From Mycobacterium sp. NS-7484 (GTDB lineage Bacteria > Actinomycetota > Actinomycetes > Mycobacteriales > Mycobacteriaceae): a stretch of 53,793 nucleotides of DNA. A model generated the notes under the pieces. The model did no database searches and had not been told where the DNA came from. It saw only the letters and a program-made list of their open reading frames with translations. The position numbers were made by a program, and so were the translations under genes. Below, piece by piece: positions 19,295 to 27,694 of this stretch (positions are counted from its first letter, which is position 1; every line of letters starts with the position of its first letter). Where the stretch lies: NCBI RefSeq assembly GCF_001953975.1, contig NZ_MBEJ01000010.1, positions 1 through 53,793 on the forward strand, written 5' to 3'.

Positions 19295-20637
19295 ACAGTA
19301 CGTCTCATCGCGGAGCCTTCTGGAGGTTCCTCGGCGTCGCGCTGGGCGTGTGTGCACTTCTTGTCGGGGCCGCGATCCCGGCCGCTGCGGCCGAATTGAT
19401 GAGGGTGACGTTCGTACGTCATGGTCAGTCGTTCGGTAACACCTCCGGCGTCGTCGATACCTCGACGCCCGGCCCGGTACTGACACCGAAGGGCCAGCAG
19501 CAAGCCCGGGACGTGGTCGACACGTTGGGCGACAACAACTACGACGCCATCTATGCGTCGACGATGGTGCGGACGCAGCTGACTGCCGCGCCGATGTCGC
19601 AATACCTGGGCCTGCCGATTCAGGTGCTGCCCGGTCTGCAGGAGATCGAGGCCGGTGACTTCGAAGGATCGCCGGAAAGCGAGGCCGGCAGCGGCTACGC
19701 GAGCTACATGGTCGCGTGGGCCCTCGGGGGTCAGCCTGATTTGCGGATCCCGGGTTCGATCGACGGCAACGAGTTCGACGCCAGAGTGGACGGCGCGCTG
19801 AAGACGATGTACGACAACGGCGACCGCAATCCGGTGGTGTTCTCTCACGGCGGCACCATCATGTTCTGGACGATGATGAACGCGCAGAATCTCACCCTGG
19901 CGCAGAAGGTCGATCTGCTGCGCACAGGCGTGCTGGACAACACCGATTACGTGGTCATCGAGGGCAACCCGGAGGACGGCTGGATCTTGGTGAGCTGGAA
20001 TGGCCGCCAGTTCAGCCCCGAGCCCACGCTCGGCGCCGAGCTCAAACTGCAGGCCCGTACACTGACCCGCCAGCTCGCGGCAGCCACACAGCAGGTCACC
20101 GAGGCGTTCGCCACGGGCGACATCGCGACGATCGCGACAGCGATCAACCGCGGTGTGGCGGAAGCGAGCTTCTCTGTCACCAAGTTCAATCGTGCGGTGA
20201 CCGCCAAAGTCATCCACGAGGTCGAGAAGGCGGTGACCGCGGGTTCGCCCGCACCCTCGTCGGTGGAGTATCCGGCTTCCGAGACCGTGGCCGACCCCGT
20301 TACTCGACAGGTTGACTCGACCGTGGCTCAGGGGCCGGTGACGGAGCAGTCGGAGGGCGTCGCCTCGACGCTGCGGGCCCGCAAGGCCGCAACGCGATCG
20401 ACGCGCGAGGACCAACCGGTTCGGGAGACTGGCCCGCGTGTGCGGGAACAGGTCCGGGCATCGGTCGAGAAGCTTCGTGACAGGGTCGCAAAGAACTCCG
20501 GCGTCACGAAACGCGCTGGCGTAGCGAAGAATACCGGCGTCAAGAAGATCACCGGCACCCCCAAGTCCAGCACCGCCAAGTCCGCTACCTCAGGCGACGC
20601 GGGTGACCGCCGTACCGCACACCGAGATGCGGCGTGA
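19291..20637 (+). CDS. Secreted histidine-phosphatase-superfamily protein with long basic tail
   Basis: 448 residues. Signal peptide (FWRFLGVALGVCALLVGAAI then PAAAA), then a phosphoglycerate-mutase-like domain. That domain has catalytic RHGQ in VTFVRHGQSFGN (~38), ASTMVRTQLTA, acidic residue near LQEIEAGDFEG, and second His in VVFSHGGTIMF. From ~250 the chain is helical (LKLQARTLTRQLAAATQQ) and then low-complexity Lys/Ser/Thr/Arg (VREQVRASVEKLRDRVAK...TGTPKSSTAKS). GTG 19291 overlaps the P450 stop (GTGA) with AGGAGG at 19281-19286, so the two are translationally coupled. The longer open frame from 18934 is P450 shadow. An exported phosphatase coupled to a cytosolic P450 is odd; the substrate is unknown. 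Confidence 0.88.
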   Translation: MNSTSHRGAFWRFLGVALGVCALLVGAAIPAAAAELMRVTFVRHGQSFGNTSGVVDTSTPGPVLTPKGQQQARDVVDTLGDNNYDAIYASTMVRTQLTAAPMSQYLGLPIQVLPGLQEIEAGDFEGSPESEAGSGYASYMVAWALGGQPDLRIPGSIDGNEFDARVDGALKTMYDNGDRNPVVFSHGGTIMFWTMMNAQNLTLAQKVDLLRTGVLDNTDYVVIEGNPEDGWILVSWNGRQFSPEPTLGAELKLQARTLTRQLAAATQQVTEAFATGDIATIATAINRGVAEASFSVTKFNRAVTAKVIHEVEKAVTAGSPAPSSVEYPASETVADPVTRQVDSTVAQGPVTEQSEGVASTLRARKAATRSTREDQPVRETGPRVREQVRASVEKLRDRVAKNSGVTKRAGVAKNTGVKKITGTPKSSTAKSATSGDAGDRRTAHRDAA

Positions 20638-20661
20638 TATCAGCAGTCAATGGGCGAGTGG

Positions 20662-21897
20662 TCACTCCAACGAAAGCGTGACCGGCCCGCCGCGGAAATC
20701 GACCGCGTCGAGGATGCTCGACGGCACCCGGAACACCCGCCCGGGTGAGGCCGGCCAGGGCAGGGTTTTGCGACCGATGCCCCGGCCATCCTGGCGTGCA
20801 ACCACTTTCGGGATTCGCACCAGGGTGTCAGTCCACAGCAGCAGCCGGTGCCGGGCCGGTGCAGGGTCGCCGGGGCGCAGTAGGCCGGGGGCGACCCAGC
20901 GCAGCGGCGCATCGGCCTCGATGCGGACCCCTTCGTCGGGCGTGGTCGCGCCGCCCAGGTAGCGACGCACCTGGGCGGCCACGTGGCGACCGTCGAGCGC
21001 GGCGATGTCGGCGGTGTCCACCGGGTGCAGCAGGTTGCCGATCGCGAACACACCGTCGCGGCTGGTCCGCAACGCGGTATCGACGACGGGACCCAGGCTC
21101 TTCGCATCCATGTCGAGCCCGGCGGAGCGGGCCAGCTCGTGGTCGGGAATCCAGTCACCGGTGAACACCACGGTGTCGCAAGCCACGATGCGACGGGCTC
21201 CGGTGCGCGTGTTCTCGATCTCCACGCCGACGACGGTGCCCTTGCCGATGATGCGAACCACCCGGGTGGTGGTGGCAACCTCCACACCCAGCAGTGGAGT
21301 GCGGCCGGCGAGGTTGAACACCGCGTATGACTCGGGGGAGGGGTATTCGCTTGTCATCAAGACGGTTTCGCATCCGGCATGTTTGAGCGTGAGCACCGCC
21401 GAATAGCTGACCAGTTCGGCACCGACGATCACCGCGCGCGTGCCCACGCTGCGGTGCTGCAGGTGCACGGTGTTCTGCAGCTGTCCGGTGGTGTAGACGC
21501 CACCGGGCCGGTCACCGGGGATCATCCGGGCCGGCCGGGGCCGCTCGCGGGCACCGGTGGCCAGGATGACCGCGCGGGCGTCGAGTTGTTCGCGCCCGGC
21601 GGGTGAGGTGAGCTCCAGAGACCTGTCGCCGGCCCAACCGGTGACCATCGTGGCGGTGCGGATCTCCGCGCCCGCCGCGGTGGCCTCGCGGACCAGGCGA
21701 CGAGCGTATGCCGGCCCGCCGATGAAGGTCTTCATGTCGCGGATGCCGTAACCCGGGTGGTCACTGTGCCGTGGAATACCGCCGGCCGCAGATTCCCGTT
21801 CCAGCACAACGGTATTCACTCCGGAGCCGGCGAGCTCGGCTGCGGCGGTCAGGCCGGCCGGGCCACCACCGACGATCGCGACGTCGTAGGTGCTCAC
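20662..21897 (-). CDS. FAD/NAD(P)-dependent oxidoreductase (pyridine nucleotide-disulfide type)
   Basis: 411 residues. Starts with the FAD Rossmann motif DVAIVGGGPAGLTAAAELAG. A second nucleotide-binding stretch lies around SVGTRAVIVGAELVSYSAVL, and a terminal FAD motif at GVFAIGNLLHPVDTADIAAL. GTG 21897 overlaps the stop of the upstream GlpA-like gene (GTGA). Such proteins pair with DAO-type dehydrogenases carrying BFD iron-sulfur domains to pass electrons from the oxidised substrate, and this gene is last in such an operon. The exact reaction is unknown. Confidence 0.85.
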   Translation of the reverse strand: MSTYDVAIVGGGPAGLTAAAELAGSGVNTVVLERESAAGGIPRHSDHPGYGIRDMKTFIGGPAYARRLVREATAAGAEIRTATMVTGWAGDRSLELTSPAGREQLDARAVILATGARERPRPARMIPGDRPGGVYTTGQLQNTVHLQHRSVGTRAVIVGAELVSYSAVLTLKHAGCETVLMTSEYPSPESYAVFNLAGRTPLLGVEVATTTRVVRIIGKGTVVGVEIENTRTGARRIVACDTVVFTGDWIPDHELARSAGLDMDAKSLGPVVDTALRTSRDGVFAIGNLLHPVDTADIAALDGRHVAAQVRRYLGGATTPDEGVRIEADAPLRWVAPGLLRPGDPAPARHRLLLWTDTLVRIPKVVARQDGRGIGRKTLPWPASPGRVFRVPSSILDAVDFRGGPVTLSLE

Positions 21898-23294
21898 TTG
21901 TTGATCTCCTGACGTTCCCGCTCGAACACCGACTGCACCTCGGCGCCGCAGAAGAAGGCCTGGCAACGGCCGTTCATCACCCGGGTGCGTCGGCGCAGCC
22001 CCTCCAGCGCGGCCGGTGGGATCACGGAGTGGCAGGCATCGCGCAATTCCCCTTCGGTGACGCGTTCGCAGAAGCACACGACGCGGCCGTAGGCCGGATC
22101 AGCTTTGATCTTCTCGGCCTGCTGGTAGGGGCGGGGAAACGCCTCGCCGAGGTTCGGCATCCGCGGCGGGTCGGGCAGGTCGGCAGCCGGGGTCAATTCC
22201 AGGCCGGCCGAAACCAATTGCTCACGAGCATATTCGGCAATGGCCATCCCTGCGGTCAGCCCGGTGGAGCGGATGCCGCCGACCAACAGATAGTGCTGCG
22301 TCGGATCGGCGTCGATCAGGTAATCACCGTGGTCGATCGCGGCCCGCAGCCCGGCGTAGGTCGCGGTGACCTCCTCGTCGAGCAGTCGGGGCATCAGCCC
22401 GCGGCCTTTCTCCAGCAGGAACTCGAAACCGTTCTCCGAGGTGCCGGTGGCCGTGCGGTCGGTCAGATCCTCAGAGGTGGGGCCGAGCATGACGTTGCCG
22501 TAGATCGTGGGGCTGACCAGAACACCTTTTCCGCGCGAGGTCGGCACGGGCAAGACGATCTTGTCGACCAGCGGTCGGGCCAACTTGTCGTAGACGATCA
22601 GCTCGCCGCGACGCGGGGTGACCGTGAAGCGCGAGAAGCCGAACAGACCGTCGATGACATCGGCGCCGAGCCCGGCCGCGTTGACCACCCAGCGCGTGCG
22701 CACAGCTCCGGCGGAGGTGTGCAAAGTGGTGACCTGGTCACCGATCTCGACGCGCTCGACCCGATGATTGGTCAGCAACGCGGCGCCGCGGTTGACCGCG
22801 TCGGTGGCCAGCGCGAGGTTCACCGTCCAGGTGCAGATGATCGACTCGTCCGGCACCGTGAGCCCGCCGAGTGCGCCCGGCCCCAGAGCGGGGACCGCGT
22901 TGTACACCGCTGCAGCATCGACGATCTCGCACCGGTGGTAGCCATTGGCCTCGGCCTTCTCCTTCAGTCCGGGCAGTGCGTCGAGTTGTTCGTCGTCCCA
23001 GGCCACCAGGATCGCTCCGGTGTGTTCGACCGGGATTCCGGTGTGGGCCGCATAGTCGGACAGCAGCCGATAGCCGCGGCTGACCATGGCCGATTCCAGC
23101 GTGCCGGGCTTGGCGTCGAAGCCGGTGTGCAGGATCGCGGTGTTGGCCTTGCTGGTGCCGTCGCCCACGTCGTCGCGGGCTTCGAGCAGGGCTACCGACA
23201 GTTGGTATCCGGACAGTTCACGGGCGATGGCGGAGCCGACGATGCCGGCTCCGATGACCACGACGTCGTAGCCGTCGGAGGTCAGGGGGGTCAT
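21894..23294 (-). CDS. GlpA/DAO-type FAD-dependent dehydrogenase with BFD [2Fe-2S] domain
   Basis: 466 residues. FAD motif DVVVIGAGIVGSAIARELSG at the N-terminus. The DAO-type domain continues to ~370 (VNAAGLGADVIDGLFG; GGIRSTGLTAGMAIAEYARE). A C-terminal BFD-like domain holds CFCERVTEGELRDAC and TRVMNGRCQAFFCGAEV, the expected cysteine pairs for a [2Fe-2S] site. The architecture matches anaerobic glycerol-3-phosphate dehydrogenase GlpA and relatives. With the kinase next door it probably oxidises a phosphorylated polyol, but the GlpA substrate cannot be assumed. Overlaps both neighbours by 4 bp. Confidence 0.87.
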   Translation of the reverse strand: MTPLTSDGYDVVVIGAGIVGSAIARELSGYQLSVALLEARDDVGDGTSKANTAILHTGFDAKPGTLESAMVSRGYRLLSDYAAHTGIPVEHTGAILVAWDDEQLDALPGLKEKAEANGYHRCEIVDAAAVYNAVPALGPGALGGLTVPDESIICTWTVNLALATDAVNRGAALLTNHRVERVEIGDQVTTLHTSAGAVRTRWVVNAAGLGADVIDGLFGFSRFTVTPRRGELIVYDKLARPLVDKIVLPVPTSRGKGVLVSPTIYGNVMLGPTSEDLTDRTATGTSENGFEFLLEKGRGLMPRLLDEEVTATYAGLRAAIDHGDYLIDADPTQHYLLVGGIRSTGLTAGMAIAEYAREQLVSAGLELTPAADLPDPPRMPNLGEAFPRPYQQAEKIKADPAYGRVVCFCERVTEGELRDACHSVIPPAALEGLRRRTRVMNGRCQAFFCGAEVQSVFERERQEINK

Positions 23295-24718
23295 GAAATC
23301 TCCTGGTGGTACGTGGTTTCAGCCAGATCGCGCCAGGCCGAACGGAATTCGTCGGCGCGCTCCGGGCGCCATCGGGGCTCGTAACACCCCGACGGTGTCC
23401 AGTCGGTGACGACGTCGCGCACCGACTGTTCGGGTGTCAGGCTGAGCCGGGCCAGTGCAGCGGCACCCAGCGCGGTGGCGTGCGCCGACGGGTACACCTC
23501 GACGGGCACTTGCAGAATGTCCGCGCAGGCCTGCATCAGCACCGTGGACTGGGTGAGCCCGCCGTCGACCCGCAGCCGGGTCAGTGCCGCGGCGTCCGCG
23601 TCGATCGCCGAGACCAGCTCGGCGACCTGGGCGGCGATGCCCTGCAACACCGCGAGCACGACATGTCCGCGTCCGGTGGACAGCGTCATACCCGAGATGG
23701 TCGCGGTGGCATGGGATTTCCACCACGGCGCGGCCAGTCCGGCCAGCGCGGGCACACACAGCATGCCGGCGTTGTCCGACGCGGCGACGCCGTCCATCTC
23801 GGCCGCGCCGCTGATCACTCCGAGGGACGTCAGCCACTTGACCGCCGATGCCGCGGTGTAGACCTGGCCGTCGATGCAGAACGAGTCCACGCCACCCAGC
23901 CGCCAGGCCACCGAGGAGGTCAGTCCCGCGGTGGAGCGGACGGGGTCGGTCCCGGTGTTGGACAGCAGGAACGCGCCCGTGCCGAATGTGCACTTAGCCA
24001 TGCCCGGTTCCAGGCACGCCTCGGCCAGCAGCGCGGCCTGCTGGTCCACCACGATCCCGCCGACCGGTACCTCGGCACCGAAAGCCGATGTGGTGCCGAT
24101 GATCTCGTCGTTGGTCGCGATCCGGGGCAGACGTTCGTCGTCGAGGCCGAACACCGACAGTAACTCCGGGCTCCAGTCCTTGGCGCCGAGCTCGACGACG
24201 GCCGACCGACTGGCGGTGGTGGCGTCGGTGACGAACTCGCCGGTGAGCTGATGCAGCAACCAGGTATCGGACGTCGTCACGACACCCCCGGCATCGGGGG
24301 CATGGCGCCGCAACCAGGCCATCTTCGGTGCCGAGAAGTACGGGTCGAGCACCAATCCGGTTCGGGTGGCCAGCATCTCGGCGTGCTCGGCCAGGTCGGC
24401 ACACAGGGTCTCGGCGCGTCGGTCCTGCCACACGATCGCCTTGGTCAGGGGACGGCCGGTGCCCGGATCCCAGGCCAGCACGGTCTCGCCCTGGTTGGCC
24501 AGCGAGACCGCGTCGATCGGGCGGTCGGCCTGCTCGAGCGCGGCGCGCCCGGCGCCGAGCACGGAATCCAGCAGTTCTGCCGGATCCTGCTCGACGCCGC
24601 CGCCGTCAAGGTAACGCGGGTGTACCGCCACCTCGGCCAAGCCGACCACGCCCTGTTCGGGGTCGACGACGATCGCCTTGGTCCCCGACGTGCCTTGGTC
24701 GATGGCCAGTACCGTCAT
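23291..24718 (-). CDS. FGGY-family carbohydrate kinase, glycerol-kinase-like
   Basis: 475 residues. The N-terminal ATPase fold starts LAIDQGTSGTKAIVVDPEQG; KAIVWQDRRAETLC is close to the glycerol-kinase motif, and the C-terminal domain has FGTGAFLLSNTG and LRVDGGLTQSTVLMQ. The first motif is DQGTSGTKA, not the DQGTTSSRA typical of GlpK, so the substrate may be another polyol. ATG 24718 overlaps the permease stop (ATGA). The frame extends upstream to 24898, inside the permease gene, but that part is not coding. Confidence 0.88.
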   Translation of the reverse strand: MTVLAIDQGTSGTKAIVVDPEQGVVGLAEVAVHPRYLDGGGVEQDPAELLDSVLGAGRAALEQADRPIDAVSLANQGETVLAWDPGTGRPLTKAIVWQDRRAETLCADLAEHAEMLATRTGLVLDPYFSAPKMAWLRRHAPDAGGVVTTSDTWLLHQLTGEFVTDATTASRSAVVELGAKDWSPELLSVFGLDDERLPRIATNDEIIGTTSAFGAEVPVGGIVVDQQAALLAEACLEPGMAKCTFGTGAFLLSNTGTDPVRSTAGLTSSVAWRLGGVDSFCIDGQVYTAASAVKWLTSLGVISGAAEMDGVAASDNAGMLCVPALAGLAAPWWKSHATATISGMTLSTGRGHVVLAVLQGIAAQVAELVSAIDADAAALTRLRVDGGLTQSTVLMQACADILQVPVEVYPSAHATALGAAALARLSLTPEQSVRDVVTDWTPSGCYEPRWRPERADEFRSAWRDLAETTYHQEIS

Positions 24719-26181
24719 TTCACGGCGTCCAGTTCGGCGTCTATCGACGCCATCGCGGGCATCTTGAGGCCGTCGCGGCCGCGGGTGATCAGGAGGTACC
24801 CGAGGTAGACCGCACCGATGGCCACCATCGCCAGGACGTAGAGCCACGGATCTTTGAACGAGGCATCGCGGAACAGCGACAGTTCGAACACCAGCCACAC
24901 CACGGCGACCACCAGAACCGGAACTTCCCAGCGGCCCAGGCTGAACCCGGCGCTGGCGGGCAGCTTCTTACGGGTCGCGATGTACAACACGATGGTGATG
25001 GCGTAGATCGACGCCGGTAGCAGCGTCGCCGCGGAGAACAGCTTGAACAAGGCGTCGGTGCTCGTCGAGAAGATGCCGAGGATCACTGCGGAGGTGGCAG
25101 CCATGAACACGGTGGCGTTGGCCGGGGTGCGGAACCGCGGTGAAACCTTGTGCAGGATTTGCCATCCTGGGAACCGCTGATCCCGCGACATCGCCCAGAC
25201 CAGGCGCACGCCGCTCATCAGGATCACCAGCCCGCAGGCGAAGATCGCGATCGCCACCAACACGAGCAGTGCGGTGCCGACGAAAGAGCCGAGGATGTCG
25301 CGGATGACGTCGGCGATCGGAGTACCCGACTGCGCCAGTGCGGTGGGGTTGTCGACGGCGGCGGTGACCACCAACAGGAACAGGAAGCCCAGCACGCCAG
25401 AGGCCAGCACGGCCTGCCACATGGCGCGCGGCACCACGATTTCTGGCCGCTTGGTCTCCTCGGCCAGGTTGGCCGCCGACTCGAAGCCGACGATGGTGAA
25501 GGCGCCGAGCAGGAAGCCGAGCATCCACGGTCCCACCGAGGTGGCGGTGCCGAAGTTCCAGTACCCCTCGGCCGGAATGTCGCCGCGGGAGAACAGGTTT
25601 CCGACGGAGAGCTTGTGCGCGATCACCCCGACGATGAACAGCAGCACCACCAGGGCCACCATTCCGATCAGCTCAGCCGTGACGGCGAAGTTGTTGACCC
25701 GCTCGGTCCACTTGGTCGACAGCCCGACCAGCAACGCCTGCAGCAGCAGCACTCCGGCGGTGATCAGGAATCCGGTGAGCGCGGTGCCCTGGAAGTCGAA
25801 CAGGGCCGGGACCACGGTGGCCGCCACGGTGTAATCCACTGCCACCACGACGATCGCCAGGAACGTGAACGAGATCCAGCCGGTGATCCAGCCCAGGATG
25901 GGGTTGGCCAGCCGTGACACCCACTGGTAGGCGTAGCCGGTCACCGGGATGCGAGCGGCCAGCGAGCCGAGCAACAGCGCCACGGCCACCTGGCCGACGA
26001 TCACGAAGGGCCAGGTCCAGATCCCCAGGGGGCCGGAGCTGCTCAGCACGCTGCCGTACGTGGTGAAGATGCCGGTGGCGATGGAGACGAACGCGAAGGC
26101 CACGGCAAACGAGGCGAACTTGCCGGTGCCGCGTTCCAACGTCTCGGTATAGCCGTAGGCCGATATGGAAGAATTTGTCAT
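24715..26181 (-). CDS. APC-superfamily amino acid/amine permease
   Basis: 488 residues with about twelve hydrophobic segments. The APC signature region is at SFAVAFAFVSIATGIFTTYG (TM1) and GFESAANLAEETKRPEIVVP (after TM6), typical of the amino acid/choline transporter branch. ATG 26181 is used; the frame continues to 26301 without coding character. It sits first in the operon with a sugar-type kinase and a GlpA-like dehydrogenase, which is unusual because such operons normally have a polyol transporter. This suggests an amino- or amine-bearing polyol substrate (inference). Confidence 0.88.
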   Translation of the reverse strand: MTNSSISAYGYTETLERGTGKFASFAVAFAFVSIATGIFTTYGSVLSSSGPLGIWTWPFVIVGQVAVALLLGSLAARIPVTGYAYQWVSRLANPILGWITGWISFTFLAIVVVAVDYTVAATVVPALFDFQGTALTGFLITAGVLLLQALLVGLSTKWTERVNNFAVTAELIGMVALVVLLFIVGVIAHKLSVGNLFSRGDIPAEGYWNFGTATSVGPWMLGFLLGAFTIVGFESAANLAEETKRPEIVVPRAMWQAVLASGVLGFLFLLVVTAAVDNPTALAQSGTPIADVIRDILGSFVGTALLVLVAIAIFACGLVILMSGVRLVWAMSRDQRFPGWQILHKVSPRFRTPANATVFMAATSAVILGIFSTSTDALFKLFSAATLLPASIYAITIVLYIATRKKLPASAGFSLGRWEVPVLVVAVVWLVFELSLFRDASFKDPWLYVLAMVAIGAVYLGYLLITRGRDGLKMPAMASIDAELDAVK

Positions 26182-26266
26182 CGATCGGGCTTTCTGCGGG
26201 AATTGTCTGTTTCGCGAAGGAATGGCTCGGTCTGCGGGCGGCGCTGCAACGTCGCCCGCACCCGTT

Positions 26267-27046
26267 TCAGGCGCTCGCCGGCCGCGCCGGCATGACCACA
26301 CCTCCCGTCTCCTCCAAGGCCGCGGCCACGGCCGGGTCGGTGTTCTCGTCGGTGATCACGCCGTCGACCGCGCTCAAGTCACAGACCCGGTAGGGTGCCA
26401 CCTTCCCGAGCTTGGACGAGTCGGCGAGGATGTAGCTGCGGGCGCTGTTGGCGATGATCGTGCGGCGCACGTCGATCTCGTCGAGATGGAAATCGGTGAG
26501 CCCAGCGGCCGCGTCGACACCGCCGGAGCCCAGCAGGGCGATGTCGGCGTAGACGTCGGTGAAGAAGCTCTTGGTGTGCGCATTCGAGCAGGCCAGATCC
26601 CCGGCCCGGACCCGGCCGCCGGCCAGCAGCACCTCGATTCCGGGGCGGTCGGCCAGTTCCACCGCGACCGGCAGCGAAGGGGTGATCACGGTGCCGGTGA
26701 AGCCGCGGGGGATCGCCCGGGCTGCTGCGACGGCCGTCGTCCCGATGTCGATGATGACGGTCTGCCCGTTCTCCAGCAGACCGGCGGCCACCCGGGCCAG
26801 CTGTGCCTTGGCCTGGTGCCGGATCATCGTGCGTTCGGAGTAGGACGGCTCGATGGGGCGATGATCCGAGACGGCGGCGGCACCGCCGTGGACCCGACGC
26901 AGCTCGCCGCGTTCTTCGAGAAGGGCCAGGTCACGCCGGATCGTCTCGGCTGATACCCCGAGGCGCCGGACGAGTTCGTCGGTGCTGATCGCTTGCGCGG
27001 TGCCTACCGCCTCGACGATCGCCTCGTGACGTTCAACCGGCAGCAC
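26267..27046 (-). CDS. DeoR/GlpR-family repressor
   Basis: 259 residues. N-terminal winged HTH (ERHEAIVEAVGTAQAISTDE, LVRRLGVSAETIRRDLALLE) and a C-terminal sugar-phosphate-sensing DeoR domain (VIIDIGTTAVAAARAIP; DIALLGSGGVDAAAGLTDFH; ILADSSKLGK). GTG 27046 is used. It lies upstream of the permease, kinase and dehydrogenase genes on the same strand and is the likely repressor of that operon, responding to the kinase product. Confidence 0.88.
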   Translation of the reverse strand: MLPVERHEAIVEAVGTAQAISTDELVRRLGVSAETIRRDLALLEERGELRRVHGGAAAVSDHRPIEPSYSERTMIRHQAKAQLARVAAGLLENGQTVIIDIGTTAVAAARAIPRGFTGTVITPSLPVAVELADRPGIEVLLAGGRVRAGDLACSNAHTKSFFTDVYADIALLGSGGVDAAAGLTDFHLDEIDVRRTIIANSARSYILADSSKLGKVAPYRVCDLSAVDGVITDENTDPAVAAALEETGGVVMPARPASA

Positions 27047-27130
27047 GGCTGACCGTCGATGTGGATTTCTGACCGAACATGACGGCTATTGTGGGGTGTT
27101 GCCTGGCTCACGTCAACCGGAGCCGGGAAA

Positions 27131-27682
27131 TCAGCGCGCGGTGTGCCCGTACTCGGCCATCAGGTCCCTCAGTTCGCCCCCGCCGACGCGCGCGATGAAC
27201 CTCAGCACGGCCGGCCCGTTGCCGTCGTCGATCGTGGGGTCGGCTCCGGCGGCCATCAGCACCGCCACGATGTCGGCACGTTTCCCGGTCGTATTGCGCA
27301 CGGCCTGATAGAGCGGCGTGCAGCCGTCTTCGGCGACAGCGTTCACGTTCGCGTTCGCTTCGAGCAGGATCTTCACGATGTCGATGCTGTCGCTCTGGGC
27401 GGCGAAGTGCAGCGGCGTCATCCCGACGTTGTCGACGGCGTTGACGTCAGCCCCCAACGCGAGCAGTCGCGTGGTGTTCTCGGTCCGAAACTGGTTGCCG
27501 ATCCGGAAGTTCTCGGCCGCGAGCTGCGGGTCTTTGAGGGCGGCCGTGTAATTGAGGCCAACCGGGTCGTTGGTGACGGCGTAGTGCAGTGCCGTGCGGC
27601 CCGCGCGATCGGTACCGACAGGATCATCTCGGGGCACCACTCGGCGGTCGTTTCGGCGGCCAGGAGTGAACCTGAACTTCAT
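27131..27682 (-). CDS. Ankyrin-repeat protein
   Basis: 183 residues. Three ankyrin repeats are visible: GRTALHYAVTND, GMTPLHFAAQSDSIDIVKIL-LEANANVNAV, and GCTPLYQAVRNTTGKRADIV-AVLMAAGADPTI. No signal peptide. It is 12 bp downstream of the aldehyde dehydrogenase on the same strand and so is probably the last gene of that operon. A protein-protein interaction role is likely; the partner is unknown. Confidence 0.82.
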   Translation of the reverse strand: MKFRFTPGRRNDRRVVPRDDPVGTDRAGRTALHYAVTNDPVGLNYTAALKDPQLAAENFRIGNQFRTENTTRLLALGADVNAVDNVGMTPLHFAAQSDSIDIVKILLEANANVNAVAEDGCTPLYQAVRNTTGKRADIVAVLMAAGADPTIDDGNGPAVLRFIARVGGGELRDLMAEYGHTAR

Positions 27683-27694
27683 CGAAAAACCGTA

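Noticed and set aside
23291..24718. Naming the kinase glpK
   Set aside because: First ATP-binding motif differs from typical glycerol kinase and the transporter is of APC type, so the substrate is left open.
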